The notes under the pieces: model-generated
The model's input: only the letters and a program-made list of their open reading frames with translations
Database searches by the model: none
Told to the model about the DNA's origin: nothing
Assembly: GCA_027076405.1 (NCBI GenBank)
Contig: JALTJN010000152.1
Coordinates: 1 to 22,931 of the forward strand
Direction: 5' to 3'
DNA from: Chromatiales bacterium
GTDB taxonomy: Bacteria > Pseudomonadota > Gammaproteobacteria > UBA6429
DNA: 22,931 nucleotides
Program-made: the position numbers and the translations under genes
In this document: positions 16,382-22,931 of the stretch, in pieces
Layout: every line of letters begins with the position of its first letter
Numbering within the stretch: the first letter of the stretch is position 1

Positions 16382-16410
16382 CCTAGTTGAGATATTTTAT
16401 CTCAACTGGG
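16382..16410. terminator. Strong 13-bp hairpin after the Fic gene
   Basis: CCTAGTTGAGATA and TATCTCAACTGGG pair over 13 positions with one G-U and a 3-nt loop. It starts 49 bp after the Fic stop. No clear T-run follows, so it may act as an RNA-stabilising structure rather than a classic terminator. An AAGAGCC direct repeat flanks it (16377-16383 and 16413-16419). Confidence 0.5.
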
Positions 16411-16444
16411 TGAAGAGCCCTTTATTAATGGCACAATTTAAGAC

Positions 16445-16473
16445 TTGTTTCATGATTAATCATTATTTATCAA
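16445..16473 (+). promoter_or_regulatory. Candidate sigma70 promoter of a small RNA
   Basis: TTGTTT (16445-16450) and TATCAA (16468-16473) are exactly 17 bp apart. The expected start near 16480 lies about 60 bp before a strong intrinsic terminator, with no open reading frame between. Confidence 0.4.
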
Positions 16474-16479
16474 TAGGTT

Positions 16480-16571
16480 ACGAGTATGCGAAAGTGTAGG
16501 GTTGACGCCGACTCCCCTTGGGGACGCCATATAAAGATAAGCACCTAGAGCAATCTAGGTGCTTTTTTTTT
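16480..16571 (+). ncRNA. Candidate small RNA of about 90 nt
   Basis: The stretch between a promoter-like pair and a strong terminator has no reading frame of note. It holds two GACGCC direct copies around a CCCC-TT-GGGG core (about 16504-16530), which would form local structure, and ends with the terminator hairpin. I recognise no known RNA family. It lies upstream of a CsrA-like gene, but only one GGA is seen, so a CsrB-type sponge is unlikely. Confidence 0.4.
16540..16571 (+). terminator. Strong Rho-independent terminator
   Basis: AGCACCTAGA and TCTAGGTGCT form a perfect 10-bp stem capped by the GNRA tetraloop GCAA, followed by nine T residues (16563-16571). This is as clear an intrinsic terminator as sequence alone can show. 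Confidence 0.92.
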
Positions 16572-16670
16572 GTATAATGGTTTATTGGTTGATTAATCTA
16601 CTAATTCTTCAATAATTATATGAATAACGAATATAATTATTCATAATTTATTATATAAACATGTTTTTAG

Positions 16671-16679
16671 TGGTAAAAT
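16671..16679 (+). promoter_or_regulatory. Candidate extended -10 of the CsrA-like gene
   Basis: TGGTAAAAT is a TGn-extended -10 (TAAAAT at 16674-16679). The -35 position (TTATAT) is weak. The implied leader carries ATGGA at 16698-16702 and a GGA in the ribosome-binding site at 16722-16724, the kind of sites CsrA proteins bind. Confidence 0.35.
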
Positions 16680-16730
16680 ACGTGCCTACAGCAGTAAATG
16701 GATAGACAATTTAATTTCAGAGGATAGAGA

Positions 16731-16901
16731 ATGCTTGTACTGGAAAGGAAGTCTGGCGAATCAATTATTATTCAAAATGGCGATGATGTAATCGAAATCA
16801 AAGTCGATAAAAATAATAACAAGGGCGGAGTAAAGTTAGTCTTCGATGCGCCAATGCATTATGTCATTTTACGTAAAGAACTTACGCTAGACGGTAAATA
16901 A
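16731..16901 (+). CDS. Short divergent CsrA/RsmA-family RNA-binding protein
   Basis: 56-residue protein that starts [14 protein letters not shown], the family hallmark (MLxLxRKxGExIxI), followed by [17 protein letters not shown] and [12 protein letters not shown]. This aligns along the whole CsrA fold; R6 and the RNA-binding arginine (R48, equivalent to E. coli R44) are kept. Differences are K at position 7 where E. coli has R, and VKLVFDAP where CsrA has the glycine-containing VRIGVNAP. CsrA proteins bind GGA motifs in mRNA leaders and change translation or stability. A ribosome-binding site AGAGGA precedes the ATG. It lies 49 bp ahead of an outer-membrane protein gene, so the two may be co-transcribed. 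It is likely an accessory paralogue rather than the main CsrA. Confidence 0.85.
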   Translation: MLVLERKSGESIIIQNGDDVIEIKVDKNNNKGGVKLVFDAPMHYVILRKELTLDGK

Positions 16902-16950
16902 TTTCTTTACTGCAAAATCTCTATCGTGTTCGTTGAGCTTAATATTTATT

Positions 16951-17745
16951 GTGCGAATTCATAAAATTTTTATCTGTAAGATTTCAACTCTTGTCTGCTT
17001 TTTTCTTGTTTCTATCTTGAACTCTGCGCCGGTTATGGCAATAGTTAATATGGATGGCTTGCATTTTTCAACTAATAAAAATACCTTTTCAGCCGACCTT
17101 GATTTTAGTGTTAGTGGTTCATCCGGTAACACGCAAACTGAAAAAGCGGCATTAAATTCACAATTTAGCTGGCAGGCTGAAAAATCGATTAATCTGGCTA
17201 TATTTGGTTATAAATTTGGTAAAAGTAATAATTTACGTAATGTGAATAAAGCTTTTGCGCATTACCGTTATATTCATCAGCTCACTAATACGCTGGATTG
17301 GGAAGCGTTCGCACAACTTGAAACCAATGAATTTACCCGGTTAACCTATCGTGGTTTAGTGGGGACAGGAGTGCGTTTTGCCATCGCGAAAACTCAAAAG
17401 CAGCATGCCTTTCTTGGTTTAGGCGGCTTTTATTCAAAGGAAGAAATCGAGGTCACAGCGGGTTTAACGGATGATGGGGTAGAAGAGCTGAATCGGGCAA
17501 ATATTTATTTTCTGTCAAAATATAATGTATCTCCATCGATGAGCTTTTCAAATGTGCTTTATTATCAGCCTCGTTTAAATAAAATTTCTGATTATCGTGC
17601 TTTATTTGAGGCCAAATTTGATTTTAAAATTAATCATGAGCTGAGTTTAAGACTAAGTCTCGATGTCGTCCATGATAGTGCACCTTCACAAGGTATTAAA
17701 AATACAGATATTAGTTATTTAACCGGTTTTAAATTCAGTTTTTAG
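16951..17745 (+). CDS. DUF481-like outer-membrane protein
   Basis: 264 residues from GTG 16951. This start gives a standard signal peptide (RIHKIFICK basic region, hydrophobic core, cleavage near PVMA|IV). A TTG at 16933 would prefix a poorly placed extension; no start has a strong ribosome-binding site. The mature part is rich in alternating strands (FSWQAEKSINLAIFGYKFGK, LDWEAFAQLETNEF, RLTYRGLVGTGVRFAI) and ends in LTGFKFSF with terminal phenylalanine, as outer-membrane barrels do. The pattern matches the DUF481/YdiY-type barrel family, whose function is unclear though salt-induced members are known. It follows the CsrA-like gene closely. Confidence 0.72.
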   Translation: MRIHKIFICKISTLVCFFLVSILNSAPVMAIVNMDGLHFSTNKNTFSADLDFSVSGSSGNTQTEKAALNSQFSWQAEKSINLAIFGYKFGKSNNLRNVNKAFAHYRYIHQLTNTLDWEAFAQLETNEFTRLTYRGLVGTGVRFAIAKTQKQHAFLGLGGFYSKEEIEVTAGLTDDGVEELNRANIYFLSKYNVSPSMSFSNVLYYQPRLNKISDYRALFEAKFDFKINHELSLRLSLDVVHDSAPSQGIKNTDISYLTGFKFSF

Positions 17746-17805
17746 CTTCATTTATTTTGTGACATTCGTTTGCGTTTGAAGCGTACTTTTTTATGGCAAC
17801 TTCGC

Positions 17806-17811
17806 TATAAT
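17806..17811 (+). promoter_or_regulatory. Candidate -10 box for the two-component genes
   Basis: A perfect TATAAT lies 92 bp before the receiver gene ATG; the -35 at 17 bp (GTACTT) is weak. The leader carries an inverted repeat CTTATA/TATAAG (17849-17869) enclosing a CCTCCCCC tract. Confidence 0.4.
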
Positions 17812-17903
17812 CCGTGTATAAATTATCCTAATATTTTGTGCTTATGCTCTTATACCTCCCCCATATAAGACGAATTTGTGCCTTTACATCAAATGTCTAG
17901 ATA

Positions 17904-18281
17904 ATGGAAAAAATTAAAATATTAATTGCGGACGATAATGATATATTTCTGACAATGTTAGAAGAATTTCTGACGCAAAATGATTATGAGGTTTTAACTA
18001 GTCATAATGGCCGGGATGCTCAGGAAAAATTTCTAGATTTTAATCCTGATATTGTTTTAACAGATATTATTATGCCCGAATTTGACGGGATTGAATTATT
18101 AATGGGACTCAGAAAAATTAACCCTAATGTTATTGTTATCGCGATGTCTGGCGGTAATCAGGGACACGCAGATAGTTATCTAAGAATGGCTGAAAAATTA
18201 GGTGCAAACGTTATTTTGAATAAGCCCTTCGATTTATCTGACCTGTTGTCACAGATTAAAAAACTAGAAATTGCAGCTTAA
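17904..18281 (+). CDS. Stand-alone CheY-like response regulator receiver
   Basis: 125-residue single receiver domain with no output domain. Conserved residues are all present: acidic pocket D10 and D11, phosphoacceptor D54 in VLTDIIMPEFDG, S82 in AMSGG and K107 in LNKPF. It would accept a phosphoryl group from a histidine kinase, most likely the hybrid kinase encoded 33 bp downstream, and act by protein contact or as an intermediate in a phosphorelay. The ATG is clear although its ribosome-binding site is poor. Spacing suggests one operon. Confidence 0.92.
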   Translation: MEKIKILIADDNDIFLTMLEEFLTQNDYEVLTSHNGRDAQEKFLDFNPDIVLTDIIMPEFDGIELLMGLRKINPNVIVIAMSGGNQGHADSYLRMAEKLGANVILNKPFDLSDLLSQIKKLEIAA

Positions 18282-18314
18282 TATTTTACTTCAGTTATTT
18301 TGAGTGAATAATAA

Positions 18315-20279
18315 TTGAAAAATACTCCTGATACATCTTTGGAACAAGCTCATAATAATGAAACACCTTCATTATCACAAATTGAATCGGATCTCATTCT
18401 AAATTCAATCCCGGACAATCTTGTTCAATGTGATTTTGATGGCAAGGTACTCTGGTGGAACAAAGTTTTTGAAAATACTATTTCTCCGTCCAAGGAAAAT
18501 CTTTCTTCAAAATTAATTTCAGATTTATTTAATCCCTGTGATAGTGATGTAACACTATCTTCAGTAATCAATGAGGCTAAAAGTAATGGTGCTTCTGAAG
18601 CCGATGTTTATATTCTTTTATTAAACAATCACCATAGATGTTCTTTAACCTGCTCGTTATTAAGTAATAATAAGGGGGTGCTCATGGTTGTTCGTGATAT
18701 TCATGAACAACAGTATGAATATGAGGCAGTTAAGCATAGCCAGCAACAACTGGAAAAACTTATCGACTCTTTGCCTTATTTGTTATTTCTAACGAATGTT
18801 AAAAATGAATATATCTTGGCGAATAAGAAGTTTTGTCAGTTTGTTGGTTTATCAAAAGATGAAATCATCGGCTTTAAAGTAGAAGATATCTTTACGGATG
18901 AAATAGCAGAATATTTTACCCGGGATAACCAGAAAATATTATCTGAACGTACATTGGTTCATTATGAAAGCGCATTTGAAGTAGATAAAAATAATATTAG
19001 TTTGTCAGTAGATAAGTTTCCGTTGTTTGATAATGAAAATAATATATATGCGATATGTGGCGTGGTTGAAGATGTTACTGATCAATTTCAGCTTCAGCGA
19101 CAATTACAGCAAACACAAAAAATGGAAGCTATCGGTCAGTTAACGGGTGGTATTGCGCACGACTTTAATAATGTTCTTGCTTCTATTATGGGCTATACCA
19201 GCTTAACCAAAAGACGGTGTCAACAGTATAACGATGACGCGGTTGAAAATTACCTAAATCAAATTACACGTGCAGGTGAGCGAGCCCGAGATCTTGTTCA
19301 GCAATTACTGGCATTTAGTCGTGGTGATGTCGGTGGCTTAAAGGTATTAGATCCTGTTCCGCTGGCAAATGAAGCTATTAATATGCTTTCGTCAGTTATT
19401 CCCAGCAGTATTAGTCTCAAGCTTAAAATACGAGATAATAATTTAAAACATTATATTGAAATAGATCCGGTTCAATTTAATCAGGGCATTATGAATCTTG
19501 TTATTAATGCGAAAGATGCTATTGAAGATGATACCGGTGTTATTGATGTTTCATTAAAATATATGGTTAACGTAAAAGGAATATGTGATTCCTGTCATAG
19601 CACCTTTTCCGGAAAATTTATTCGTTTGTCGGTCAGTGACAGCGGAACGGGAATTGACCGAGACATCCTTGGACGTATTTTTGATCCTTTTTTTACAACC
19701 AAAGATGTAGGAAAAGGTTCCGGTATGGGATTGTCCATGTTGCATGGAATTGTTCATGGCAGTGGTGGCCATATCGTGGTTAAATCTAATAGTCCTTATC
19801 ATGATAAAGGCACTACCATTGAGGTATATTTACCTGAAGTAAAATCTAAAAAAGTTGAAGAATCTCCGGCAGAATATGTTGCGGAAAAAATTCAAAATCG
19901 TTACGCGGGCAGAACACTTCTTGTAGTTGATGATGAATCACTGATTACGCAGTATCTTGATGATTTATTAGTTGATGAAAATTATAAAATTATTACGTTC
20001 AATGATTCACTGGCAGCTTTTGACTATGTAAAGGAAAATATTAATGAATTGGATCTCATTATTACAGATCAAACGATGCCGGGGTTAACCGGGTTAGAGT
20101 TGTCAAAAAACATTATGCAATTAGGAAATGAAATACCTGTTATTTTATGTACGGGTTATAGTGATTTTGCTAAAGATTCATCAGATATTGAACATGGAAT
20201 TGATGTCTTTTTAGATAAACCCTTTAATGATGAATTACTTTTAAAAAATATCGTAAACTTACTGGATAAATATAATTAA
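18315..20279 (+). CDS. PAS-PAS hybrid sensor histidine kinase with C-terminal receiver
   Basis: 654-residue protein from TTG 18315; no in-frame ATG or GTG lies nearby and the ribosome-binding site is weak, so the start is uncertain. No transmembrane segment is seen, so it is probably a cytoplasmic sensor. Domains in order: PAS-like at ~25-130, PAS at ~145-258, HisKA with GGIAHDFNN and phosphoacceptor H282, ATPase with N-box N394/N398, G1 box DSGTGI at 442-447, FDPFFTTK at 456-463 and G2 GKGSGMGLS at 466-474, then receiver with D539/D540, phosphoacceptor D585 in ITDQTMPG, T613 and K635. A CxxC pair (C424, C427) lies in the ATPase insert before the G1 box. It likely passes phosphate between its own receiver and the free-standing receiver. 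The signal is unknown; several cysteines (39, 75, 109, 113) in the first PAS are notable. Confidence 0.92.
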   Translation: MKNTPDTSLEQAHNNETPSLSQIESDLILNSIPDNLVQCDFDGKVLWWNKVFENTISPSKENLSSKLISDLFNPCDSDVTLSSVINEAKSNGASEADVYILLLNNHHRCSLTCSLLSNNKGVLMVVRDIHEQQYEYEAVKHSQQQLEKLIDSLPYLLFLTNVKNEYILANKKFCQFVGLSKDEIIGFKVEDIFTDEIAEYFTRDNQKILSERTLVHYESAFEVDKNNISLSVDKFPLFDNENNIYAICGVVEDVTDQFQLQRQLQQTQKMEAIGQLTGGIAHDFNNVLASIMGYTSLTKRRCQQYNDDAVENYLNQITRAGERARDLVQQLLAFSRGDVGGLKVLDPVPLANEAINMLSSVIPSSISLKLKIRDNNLKHYIEIDPVQFNQGIMNLVINAKDAIEDDTGVIDVSLKYMVNVKGICDSCHSTFSGKFIRLSVSDSGTGIDRDILGRIFDPFFTTKDVGKGSGMGLSMLHGIVHGSGGHIVVKSNSPYHDKGTTIEVYLPEVKSKKVEESPAEYVAEKIQNRYAGRTLLVVDDESLITQYLDDLLVDENYKIITFNDSLAAFDYVKENINELDLIITDQTMPGLTGLELSKNIMQLGNEIPVILCTGYSDFAKDSSDIEHGIDVFLDKPFNDELLLKNIVNLLDKYN

Positions 20280-20329
20280 TTTTATTTGTCTTTTTCACTA
20301 TCCCTTTTTTATTCTTTATTTTTAACTTG

Positions 20330-20358
20330 TTGACATTTCACGCTATTTTATATTAAAT
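20330..20358 (+). promoter_or_regulatory. Promoter of the TetR-efflux operon
   Basis: A perfect TTGACA at 20330-20335 is followed after 17 bp by TTAAAT (20353-20358). The -10 overlaps the palindrome at 20354-20379, and the GTG start follows at 20391. Confidence 0.65.
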
Positions 20359-20379
20359 AACTGACCCGAAAGTTATTAA
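20354..20379. promoter_or_regulatory. Palindromic operator, probably bound by the TetR protein
   Basis: TTAAATAACT and its near-complement AGTTATTAAG flank an 8-nt GACCCGAA spacer; the inner 7 bp (AATAACT/AGTTATT) pair perfectly. It lies over the -10 and the expected start site, right where a repressor would block transcription. Confidence 0.6.
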
Positions 20380-20390
20380 GGTTCTTTTTT

Positions 20391-21038
20391 GTGAGTGAAA
20401 GTACACAAAAATCACAGGGTTGCCGCTGGCGACGAAGAAAAGAGGAGAGGCCGGCAGAAATCTTACAGGCGGCTCTGAAATCATTTACTGTCAAAGGCTA
20501 TGCCGCGACAAAGCTTGATGATGTTGCAAAACAGGCAGGTCTTTCAAAAGGGGCTTTATATCTTTATTTTGAGAGTAAAGAAGTACTTTTTAAAGCTGTG
20601 GTGAGGGAGTTTGTGGTACCGCAAATTGCTAAGGCTGAAGAGCAGGCAGAGAATTACAAAGGCTCAATCAAAGAACTTATATATATGCTGATTGAACAAT
20701 GGAAAGTAAATGTTCTTGAAAATGATCTTTCTGGTATGACGAAGCTCATTATGGCTGAAGCATCAAACTTTCCCGAGTTAGCTACCTTTTATCTGACAAA
20801 TGTAATTCAAAGAACGCGTAATTTTGTTAGTAACCTGATTGATATGGGGATTAAGAATGGCGAGTTCAAATCGTGTGACTCGAATCTTGCTGCACGTGCA
20901 TTTTTAACTCCGATGGTTTTCTCTGCGATTTGGCAACATTCTTTAGCGCCTTATGATGAAGAGTATGATGTTAATGAATATTTAAATTTCCATATGGATA
21001 TTTTTCTACGCGGTATTTTAAAGGAACAGCAGGAATGA
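20391..21038 (+). CDS. TetR/AcrR-family transcriptional repressor
   Basis: 215 residues, GTG start with AAGG upstream. The N-terminus has the TetR helix-turn-helix pattern: RPAEILQAALKSFTVKGYAA (20-39), then TKLDDVAKQAGLSKGALYLYFESKEVLFKAVV. A basic CRWRRRKEER tract precedes it. The C-terminal half is helical with hydrophobic residues, as in ligand-binding domains of AcrR-type regulators. It overlaps the efflux channel gene by four bases (ATGA), so it is probably the first gene of the operon it controls, through the palindrome at its own promoter. The inducer is unknown. Confidence 0.9.
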   Translation: MSESTQKSQGCRWRRRKEERPAEILQAALKSFTVKGYAATKLDDVAKQAGLSKGALYLYFESKEVLFKAVVREFVVPQIAKAEEQAENYKGSIKELIYMLIEQWKVNVLENDLSGMTKLIMAEASNFPELATFYLTNVIQRTRNFVSNLIDMGIKNGEFKSCDSNLAARAFLTPMVFSAIWQHSLAPYDEEYDVNEYLNFHMDIFLRGILKEQQE

Positions 21039-22480
21039 ATGATAGACGTTTAATAAAATTATTGTTGCTATTTAATGTATTTGTATTTAACACCGCTAAT
21101 GCTGAAATAAAATCAGAGTTAACTATTTATCAGGTGATGCAACGAGTTGTTGATCGTTATCCATCTTTAAAAATTTCTAAATTAGAAATGGCACAAGCTG
21201 CAGAACAAAAGCAACAAATCGAGAGTAGTCTAGGCTGGGTACTCAATAGTACAACAGGTATTCGTCATGACTTAACTGGTTTTGGTACACCATCAGATCG
21301 CTTTGATATCAACAGCTCGATAGCACGTAAATTAAGCTCTGGTGCTACATTAAGCCTGAATGGTTCATATAAATATGAAGACAGTTCTTTTACTCTAGGT
21401 CCTCTACCGAATCCTTCTAATACGACTCGTTTAGATTTAAGCTATCGTCTTCCCTTGGCAAAAGGGAAAGGAAACCCGGTATACAGTGAAGGAATTGCAA
21501 CATCTGAGGCAGGATATGACTTAGCTAATGCAAATTATTTACTAACTCGTATTAGTCTGACCGAACAGGTGAAAAATCTTTTTTATGCGGCTGCATCTAT
21601 TGAGGTCAAACTTAATAATGCAAAACAAGCTGTACAACGAGCTAAAAAACTTAAAAAATATATTGAAAAAAATGTAAGGCTTGGTTTGTCTGAAAAGAAA
21701 GATTACTTACAGGCTCAGGCACAGGTTCATTCTAAAGAGTCAGATCTTAGTGCTATACAGCTGCAATGGGTTCAACAACAATCTTCATTGAGTCGTTTAA
21801 TGCTCGAAGAAATAGGCCGAGTTATCAAGCCAAAGTTAATTTCTACAAATAAAAATCAATATAATGATGTTTTTAAGTTAATTTCAATAACGCAGGAAAA
21901 TCATCCTGCAGTTAAAGTATCTTTAGCTAAGCTTAAAATTGCAGAAAGTAAAATTCTTGCTGCCAGAGATAGTAAAAAAGATAATTTAGATCTTGTTTTA
22001 TCTGTTGGCTCAAGAACAACAGATGGGAAAAGTACAAGTGGTACTGTTAGCGAGCTAGACTGGGCCGGTGCCGTAAGTATCGAGTATAAACATCTTTTTG
22101 ATAATAAAGGTTTGAGCTCAAAATACAAACAGGCACAACTGGAAAAACACATTGCTCTGCAAAACATTCAGAAAACAAAAGATGATATTCGTTACACCGT
22201 GTCAGGGTTAATATCTGAAATTAAAGCCTCACGAAAAGCGGTTATGAAATCAAAACAAAAGATGCAAAGTGAAGTTTTAAAATTAAAAGAGGCTGAGTAT
22301 TTGTTTCATAATGGCAGGGCAGATACTGCACAGCTCATTCAATTCCAAAATGAATATTCCTTTGCACAATTAGCTTATCAAAATCAAAAAGTAGATTTAA
22401 ATAATCGAATTATTGCCTTGCAAATATTTACTGGTCAGTTTTGGGATGAAATGGATAACCAGTATGGAGTAAAAAAATGA
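21035..22480 (+). CDS. TolC-like outer-membrane efflux protein
   Basis: 481 residues beginning with a signal peptide (RRLIKLLLLFNVFVFNTANA|E). The TolC/OEP pattern of long helices and short strands is clear: helix YQVMQRVVDRYPSLKI with coiled-coil QAAEQKQQIESS; strands SSIARKLSSGATLSLNG; helices EQVKNLFYAAASIEVKLNNA and the repeat of the same layout in the second half (ITQENHPAVKVSLAKLKI; SKYKQAQLEKHIALQNIQ). Trimers of such proteins form the channel of RND pumps across the outer membrane. It overlaps TetR upstream and the RND gene downstream by four bases each, so translation is coupled. Family assignment rests on this pattern; the substrate cannot be read. Confidence 0.9.
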   Translation: MNDRRLIKLLLLFNVFVFNTANAEIKSELTIYQVMQRVVDRYPSLKISKLEMAQAAEQKQQIESSLGWVLNSTTGIRHDLTGFGTPSDRFDINSSIARKLSSGATLSLNGSYKYEDSSFTLGPLPNPSNTTRLDLSYRLPLAKGKGNPVYSEGIATSEAGYDLANANYLLTRISLTEQVKNLFYAAASIEVKLNNAKQAVQRAKKLKKYIEKNVRLGLSEKKDYLQAQAQVHSKESDLSAIQLQWVQQQSSLSRLMLEEIGRVIKPKLISTNKNQYNDVFKLISITQENHPAVKVSLAKLKIAESKILAARDSKKDNLDLVLSVGSRTTDGKSTSGTVSELDWAGAVSIEYKHLFDNKGLSSKYKQAQLEKHIALQNIQKTKDDIRYTVSGLISEIKASRKAVMKSKQKMQSEVLKLKEAEYLFHNGRADTAQLIQFQNEYSFAQLAYQNQKVDLNNRIIALQIFTGQFWDEMDNQYGVKK

Positions 22481-22931
22481 AGACTATTTTTCGATATTTT
22501 GTCGAACGTACTTTAATGGTTAATCTTATTTCTATTTTTTTAATGGCGGTTGGTATTTATGCCATCTTTGATATTAATCGTGAAGCATTTCCGAATGTTA
22601 ATCTGGATAAAATTCGAATCGACATTCCATATCCGGGAGCATCTCCTTCAGAAATTGAACGGCTGGTGATAACACCAATTGAACAAGAACTTAAAGCCTT
22701 GTCAGGCATTGATCGGATGAATTCTATTGCCTTTAGTGGCTCAGGTATAATTAATCTCGAAGTTGATCCTGATGCAAGCAATCGTGATCGTATGGCCAGT
22801 GATGTACAGCTCGCTGTCGATCAAGCTGTATTACCGGATGACCTTGTCACTCAGCCTCATGTGCTTGAAATTGATGGAGCTGTTTTTCCTGTTATACAAA
22901 TGGCGATATCTGCCCAGATTTCTGAACTTGA
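22477..22931 (+). CDS. RND efflux transporter, N-terminal part (window ends inside gene)
   Basis: The first 151 codons of an AcrB/HAE1-like RND transporter. ATG 22477 overlaps the OEP stop (ATGA). Residues ~8-30 are the first transmembrane helix (FVERTLMVNLISIFLMAVGI). It is followed by the classic porter-entry block: NREAFPNVNLDKIRIDIPYP, GASPSEIER, VITPIEQELKALSGI and a DRMNSIAFSGSG region. Full members are about 1000-1050 residues, so most lies beyond the window. It would drive drug, metal or solvent export with the TolC-like channel. No membrane fusion protein gene lies between TetR and here. Confidence 0.92.
   Translation, partial: MKTIFRYFVERTLMVNLISIFLMAVGIYAIFDINREAFPNVNLDKIRIDIPYPGASPSEIERLVITPIEQELKALSGIDRMNSIAFSGSGIINLEVDPDASNRDRMASDVQLAVDQAVLPDDLVTQPHVLEIDGAVFPVIQMAISAQISEL

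Larger units (their letters stand above)
16334..16730. other. Intergenic region with hairpin, candidate small RNA and csrA promoter
   Basis: No protein gene is seen in these 397 bp. They hold a strong hairpin at 16382-16410, a promoter-like pair at 16445-16473, an intrinsic terminator at 16540-16571, an AT-rich stretch with another TATAAT at 16573-16578 inside the T-run, and the leader of the CsrA-like gene. Confidence 0.6.

Noticed and set aside
16573..16578. TATAAT after the intrinsic terminator
   Set aside because: Its -35 would fall inside the terminator stem and does not match. It probably arises from the T-run and AT-rich context.
17745..17792. GCTTCA/TGAAGC pair followed by a T-run after the outer-membrane protein gene
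   Set aside because: The stem is 6 bp with a 26-nt loop, too weak to call a terminator.
1..22931. tRNA, rRNA or CRISPR features
   Set aside because: No cloverleaf arm pattern, rRNA-like block or repeat-spacer array was recognised by eye.

Overview
The window reads as a stretch of a gammaproteobacterial chromosome with an accessory island in its centre. The genus cannot be fixed from the sequence. The evidence for this group is a two-partner secretion/CDI locus, a CsrA-family protein, RND efflux genes, a DUF481-type outer-membrane protein and an RAYT transposase remnant, all typical of Gram-negative proteobacteria. Base use is uneven: the large exoprotein gene is richer in G+C and asparagine/glycine codons, while the immunity gene and the genes after about 12 kb are clearly AT-rich.

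Region 1 (1-12001) is a contact-dependent inhibition type locus. It holds the 3' part of a TpsB/FhaC/ShlB transporter, then a 3151-residue CdiA/filamentous-haemagglutinin-like exoprotein, then a 1-nt-overlapping 233-residue gene placed exactly where a CdiI immunity gene sits. The exoprotein has a signal peptide, a TPS domain with an NPNGI motif, long beta-helical repeats, a coiled coil, a HEVAH motif and a variable basic C-terminus. The transporter would export the exoprotein, its C-terminus would be delivered to neighbouring cells, and the small protein would protect the producer.

Region 2 (12002-13622) is a graveyard of mobile DNA. It contains a short orphan reading frame that could be toxin-cassette debris, a 55-codon stump of a REP-associated tyrosine transposase with a REP-like palindrome, and an integrase-core transposase on the minus strand. 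The latter has three frameshifts and one nonsense codon but still shows all three DDE residues.

Region 3 (13623-16333) is the most interesting part. A class II Fic protein carries an N-terminal region resembling the AbiEi antitoxin. It is divergently paired with an AbiEii-like nucleotidyltransferase, which is followed by a small charged protein. This looks like a composite toxin-antitoxin or defence module merging AbiE and Fic chemistry.

Region 4 (16334-17745) has a strong hairpin, a candidate ~90-nt small RNA with its own promoter and intrinsic terminator, a 56-residue divergent CsrA-like gene and a DUF481-like outer-membrane protein.

Region 5 (17904-20279) encodes a stand-alone receiver protein and a PAS-PAS hybrid histidine kinase with a receiver, probably one operon. 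Region 6 (20391-22931, running off the end) encodes a TetR repressor with a palindromic operator at its promoter, a TolC-like outer-membrane channel and the start of an RND transporter. These three genes overlap by ATGA junctions, the layout of a self-regulated efflux operon. No tRNA, rRNA or CRISPR array was seen.
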